Shown here one piece after another: positions 60,659-64,000 of a stretch of DNA of 64,000 bases. The notes under the pieces were generated by a model. It had not been told where the DNA came from and searched no databases. It was given only the letters and a program-made list of their open reading frames with translations. Made by a program: the position numbers and the translations under genes. The DNA comes from Alteromonas pelagimontana. GTDB lineage: Bacteria > Pseudomonadota > Gammaproteobacteria > Enterobacterales > Alteromonadaceae. The stretch covers positions 744,001-808,000 of the forward strand of contig NZ_CP052766.1 of the NCBI RefSeq assembly GCF_002499975.2, given 5' to 3'. Position 1 is the first letter of the stretch. Every line of letters begins with the position of its first letter.

Positions 60659-62590
60659 ATGATGACGTTAAAACTATGGTTGCAAAGCTCTCTGCTTGGC
60701 TTATTAATCTCATTTACCCCGCTGGCTATGGCAGATGCTAAATGGTCACCTGCACCCGATAGCATGCTGACACAGTGGGGTGAACAAATTACGCCGCAAA
60801 ATGCCTGGCAGCAATACCCCCGCCCGCAAATGCAACGGGATAACTGGCAGAATCTCAATGGCTTATGGCACTACGCGGTGCAACCAAGAAGCCAAGGTGA
60901 GCCAAAAAAATGGGCAGGAAATATTCTGGTGCCTTTTGCCATTGAAAGCCCACTTTCCGGCGTGAAAACTCGTCTTAGTGAAAACGATGCGCTTTGGTAT
61001 CAGCGAGATTTCACTGCCAATGCGGAAGGCAAAAACACCCTGCTTCATTTTGAAGCTGTTGATTACGCTACCCGTGTTTGGGTAAACGATACTTATGTAG
61101 GCAGCCATCGCGGTGGCAACCTGCCCTTTAGTTTTGACATCAGCAAGGCGCTTAAGTCAGGTACTAACACCCTAACGGTGCGTGTAATTGATGACACCGA
61201 TGCCCCCGACCGCTACCAATTACGCGGTAAGCAAACACGCGATAATCAGGGTATTTGGTATACGCCGGTTTCTGGTATCTGGCAAACGGTGTGGTTGGAG
61301 CATGTAAGCTCCGTCTACGCTAAAGCGTTAAAGCTGGAAGCCAGTGCCAATGGTGAATTGCATGTGAATGTCAAAACACGCGGTGAGATTGCCCGAATGG
61401 AAGTGGTCGTATCAGACGGTACAAAGCAAGTTGCCCAACATTCCGTTGGCAGCACTCGAATTACCCTTGCAATACCCAATGTACAAGCATGGAACCCTTC
61501 GCACCCTAAGCTGTACGATGTCAACGTCACCCTGTTTGATCGGCAAGATGAACAGATCGACCAAATCAAGAGCTATGCCGGTTTTCGCACTATCAGTCGC
61601 GCTCAGGACAAAAATGGCAATTGGCAGTTTACGCTCAATGGCAAGCCAGAGTTTCAACTTGGTCCGTTGGATCAGGGGTGGTGGCCAGACGGTTTGCTCA
61701 CGCCGCCTTCTGAAGCCGCCATCGTTAAAGAAATGCGCTATTTAAAAGACGCTGGTTATAACCTCATCCGCAAACATAAAAAAGTAGAGCCTCGGCGCTA
61801 TTACTACCTGGCTGATAAACTCGGATTCCTTATTTGGCAGGATCAGGTCTCTGGCGGCACTGACAGCAGTGGTAATAAGCAAGAATGGCCAGTCTGGAAT
61901 GAAGCGTCTAAGGCTTTCGAGGATCGTATGAAGGGCGAAATTGAAGCCGATTGGCCGCAATGGGCGCACCAGCAATACATGGATGAGCTTAGTAGCATGA
62001 TCGATACTTTATACAACCACCCTTCCATTATTGTCTGGACCACGTTTAACGAACGCTGGGGACAACATCGCACCATGAAAATCGGCCGCTTCGTTGAGCA
62101 GTACGATACCTCTAGGCTGCTGAACATTGCCAGTGGCGGTAACTTTTTCCCTGTAGGTGATATTGCTGATGCCCATCATTATCCCGAACCGGTTTTTCTC
62201 ACCAACGAAGGCACCTTCGACAATTATGTAAAAGTGGTAGGAGAGTACGGTGGGCACGGCTGGGCAGTGAAAGATCACCTTTGGGCTCCCGGCGGCAAGC
62301 AAATGATTTACGGCAATATGCCCGCCTCACTAGATGAATATAAACAGCGCTATATCCGCTCGGCCAACGATCTTGCCGAGTTAAAAAGCAAAGGCATTGC
62401 TGCTGGGGTATATACGCAAACCTCCGATGTGGAAACCGAGCTTAACGGTCTGCTTACCTACGACCGTGCTGTGGAAAAATTCACCGCAGATGAGTTGCTT
62501 TCCATTCATAAAAAAGCCGGATTAATTGAAAACATCGCGTGTGACACACTTTGCGAACAAGCATTTGAAGAGGTTAGCCATGAAAATTAG
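60659..62590 (+). CDS. Glycoside hydrolase family 2 enzyme, exported
   Basis: A 643-residue enzyme with a signal peptide (LLGLLISFTPLAMA). The sugar-binding jelly roll (LNGLWHYAV, WYQRDFTANAEGKNTLLHFE, ATRVWVNDTYVGSHRGGNLP), an immunoglobulin-like domain and the TIM barrel are in the usual GH2 order. The acid/base is Glu465 in WTTFNERWG; the nucleophile is Glu529 in VVGEYGGHGW. It may be a beta-galactosidase or a relative acting on arabino- or galactosides; the exact specificity is unknown. AGGAGG lies before the ATG. It overlaps the next gene by 11 bases. Confidence 0.88.
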   Translation: MMTLKLWLQSSLLGLLISFTPLAMADAKWSPAPDSMLTQWGEQITPQNAWQQYPRPQMQRDNWQNLNGLWHYAVQPRSQGEPKKWAGNILVPFAIESPLSGVKTRLSENDALWYQRDFTANAEGKNTLLHFEAVDYATRVWVNDTYVGSHRGGNLPFSFDISKALKSGTNTLTVRVIDDTDAPDRYQLRGKQTRDNQGIWYTPVSGIWQTVWLEHVSSVYAKALKLEASANGELHVNVKTRGEIARMEVVVSDGTKQVAQHSVGSTRITLAIPNVQAWNPSHPKLYDVNVTLFDRQDEQIDQIKSYAGFRTISRAQDKNGNWQFTLNGKPEFQLGPLDQGWWPDGLLTPPSEAAIVKEMRYLKDAGYNLIRKHKKVEPRRYYYLADKLGFLIWQDQVSGGTDSSGNKQEWPVWNEASKAFEDRMKGEIEADWPQWAHQQYMDELSSMIDTLYNHPSIIVWTTFNERWGQHRTMKIGRFVEQYDTSRLLNIASGGNFFPVGDIADAHHYPEPVFLTNEGTFDNYVKVVGEYGGHGWAVKDHLWAPGGKQMIYGNMPASLDEYKQRYIRSANDLAELKSKGIAAGVYTQTSDVETELNGLLTYDRAVEKFTADELLSIHKKAGLIENIACDTLCEQAFEEVSHEN

Positions 62591-64000
62591 CACGTTTACG
62601 CCTTTACTTACCTCGACTTTTATAGTGGCGTTACTGTCAAACCCGACACATGCGGCTCCGGTTGACGTCCCTAAAATTTTTGTAGATGGTAAACCGCTGG
62701 CTGAAAGCAGTGTGAAGGTTGCTGGGAGCGCGGCCGAATCTCTCATTCAACTCGATGTAGACTGGGCTAACTTTGAGATAAGCACCAGGGTTAAAATGCT
62801 TTCTCCTGATGCCGAAGCCGGTATTGCTTTTAGAATGCCACAAAAGCACGAAGGTGACGCCAACAGTGGCTACCGTACGGGATTGTCACTGAGTGATGAG
62901 AATGTTTTCTTACGCACTGGCGATAAGATTGTCAGCCGCCGGGGCATGGCGCTTGAAACGGAAATGTGGTACTCGCTCACGCTCAAAGTTCGTAATAACC
63001 ACTTCGTACTTTTCGCGGGCGACAAGCCTCTTGCAGAAGGCGACTATCCTGCCTTTGATGTCATAGATAATGCCTTCAACGCTGGCAATCTCGGCCTTTA
63101 CATAAAAGGCAACGCTGAATTCGGCAGCGTAAAAATTGGTGATTATGAGCAAGCCACCGCAACGGTGACTTACACTAATCCGGTTCAATTAAATTGCGCC
63201 GATCCTGGCATGCTGCATTACGAAGACAAATACTACGCCTATTGCACCTACACGCCGGATTTCCCAGAAATGAAACGGGGTGTCCGCCTTTATACCTCGA
63301 CCAACCTGGTGAACTGGAAGGATGAAGGCTTTGCCCTGACCAACGAGAATTCATGGGGCGAGTCACGCCATTGGGCGCCAGATATCGTCGAGCATGATGG
63401 CACTTTTTATATGTACTATGCCGTGGATGAACGCATTGCTGTAGCGACTGCATCCTCTCCGATGGGCCCGTTTAAACAGCAAAAGCAGGCGCCTATGACA
63501 CCGGACAGCATTAAAATTGATGCCCATGTTTTTATTGATGACGATGGTGAGAAGTATTTCTATTACGTAGGTTTTGATAACGGCAATCACATCTGGGGTG
63601 CCAAACTTAACGACGATATGAAAACTGTTGATACCTCTACCATAACCCATCTCATTGCCCCTGAAGCGCCATGGGAGACCCATATGGCGAATGTAGCCGA
63701 AGGTCCGGTGGTACTTAAACACAAAGATTGGTATTACATGACTTACTCGGGCAGTCATTTTGAAAGCCCCTATTACTCTGTGGGCTACGCTGTGGCAAAG
63801 CATCCGCTTGGGCCTTGGAAGAAGTATGAATTTAACCCGGTGATGCAATCCACACCTTTTGCTCATGGTACCGCCCACCACAGCCTAACAGTTTCCCCCG
63901 ACGGCGAGGAAATGTTTATTGTTTACCACCAGCATTACAGCTTGAATCAAACAGAGCCGCGCAAGATAGCAATTGATCGTATTCGGTTTGTGCCGCAGAA
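62580..64000 (+). CDS. Glycoside hydrolase family 43 enzyme with N-terminal beta-sandwich (cut by right edge)
   Basis: The frame is open to the window end: at least 473 residues. The signal peptide is KISTFTPLLTSTFIVALLSN, then a beta-sandwich of about 170 residues (ISTRVKMLSPDAEAGIAFRM, EMWYSLTLKVRNNHFVLFAG, NAGNLGLYIKGNAEFGSVKI), like LamG/DUF1080-type carbohydrate-binding folds, then the five-bladed GH43 domain. The three GH43 acids are visible: Asp208 (NCADPGML), Asp314 (IDAHVFIDDDG) and Glu374 (VAEGPVVL). Likely an arabinofuranosidase, xylosidase or galactosidase. The ATG lies inside the GH2 end, with AGAGG upstream, so translation is coupled. Confidence 0.85.
   Translation, partial: MKISTFTPLLTSTFIVALLSNPTHAAPVDVPKIFVDGKPLAESSVKVAGSAAESLIQLDVDWANFEISTRVKMLSPDAEAGIAFRMPQKHEGDANSGYRTGLSLSDENVFLRTGDKIVSRRGMALETEMWYSLTLKVRNNHFVLFAGDKPLAEGDYPAFDVIDNAFNAGNLGLYIKGNAEFGSVKIGDYEQATATVTYTNPVQLNCADPGMLHYEDKYYAYCTYTPDFPEMKRGVRLYTSTNLVNWKDEGFALTNENSWGESRHWAPDIVEHDGTFYMYYAVDERIAVATASSPMGPFKQQKQAPMTPDSIKIDAHVFIDDDGEKYFYYVGFDNGNHIWGAKLNDDMKTVDTSTITHLIAPEAPWETHMANVAEGPVVLKHKDWYYMTYSGSHFESPYYSVGYAVAKHPLGPWKKYEFNPVMQSTPFAHGTAHHSLTVSPDGEEMFIVYHQHYSLNQTEPRKIAIDRIRFVPQ

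Noticed and set aside
1..64000. CRISPR arrays, prophage or defence islands
   Set aside because: No regularly spaced repeats, cas genes, phage structural genes or recognisable defence genes were seen; the only accessory material is IS/RAYT/TA debris and the sugar locus.

Overview
The window looks like chromosome of a marine gammaproteobacterium of the order Alteromonadales, probably family Alteromonadaceae. The evidence is gene content and gene order: prmB-aroC divergent from smrB, holD-rimI, a TonB2-type cluster (DUF3450, TtpC, ExbB, ExbD, TonB, TPR protein), a TPP-riboswitch thiamine uptake operon with a TonB receptor, MesX/MesD, a PEP-CTERM protein, and a carbohydrate-use locus built around a large TonB-dependent receptor. 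The assignment is inferred from family knowledge; no 16S rRNA gene is present.

Layout. 1-6170: end of a SpoVR/YcgB gene, two unknown proteins, an HcaT-like MFS transporter, aroC, prmB, smrB and a small DUF3149 membrane protein. 6171-6835: a non-coding stretch with two copies of a dispersed repeat and, between them, a near-perfect Fur box over a sigma70-like promoter followed by about 80 nt ending in a perfect terminator-like hairpin, a candidate Fur-controlled small RNA. 6836-14510: lytic transglycosylase-like lipoprotein, gshA, M16 metallopeptidase lipoprotein, Hpt protein, pseudouridine synthase, ketopantoate reductase. 14530-21315: translation block lysS, prfB (programmed +1 frameshift intact), FMN reductase, argS, prfC. 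21794-29177: MFS/LysR divergon, a COG0523 GTPase with a Zur-box-like site upstream, a surface lipoprotein with acidic tandem repeats, rimI, holD and tRNA-Trp.

29282-33178 is one thiamine salvage operon: TPP riboswitch, outer-membrane receptor, YkoF-like thiamine-binding protein, PnuT permease and a thiamine-kinase-like protein. 33309-38690: PEP-CTERM protein, an AraC-HDOD fusion regulator with a 22-bp-spaced direct repeat between them, a hotdog thioesterase and tmcA. 39229-44187 is the TonB2 energy-transduction operon. 44995-47025 is mesX-mesD, an oxygen-linked, folate-independent methionine synthase pair.

47562-48930 and 51923-52679 are gene scrap: an IS4 transposase fragment, an intact RelB antitoxin with a broken toxin and an attC-like hairpin, a RAYT transposase fragment ending just before its catalytic motif, the 3' ends of dgkA and a proline iminopeptidase gene, and a frame-disrupted ORF. 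Between and after them lie egtD-egtB (ergothioneine), an NAGGN-type amidotransferase and an EgtC-like class II amidotransferase.

56082-56383 holds the left end of an IS256-family element abutting the tail of an FCD-type regulator. 56683-64000 is a polysaccharide utilisation locus: LacI-type operator, TonB receptor, terminator-like hairpin, GH43-like beta-propeller, GH2 enzyme and a GH43 enzyme cut by the right edge. All domain and family calls come from reading motifs; no database search was possible.
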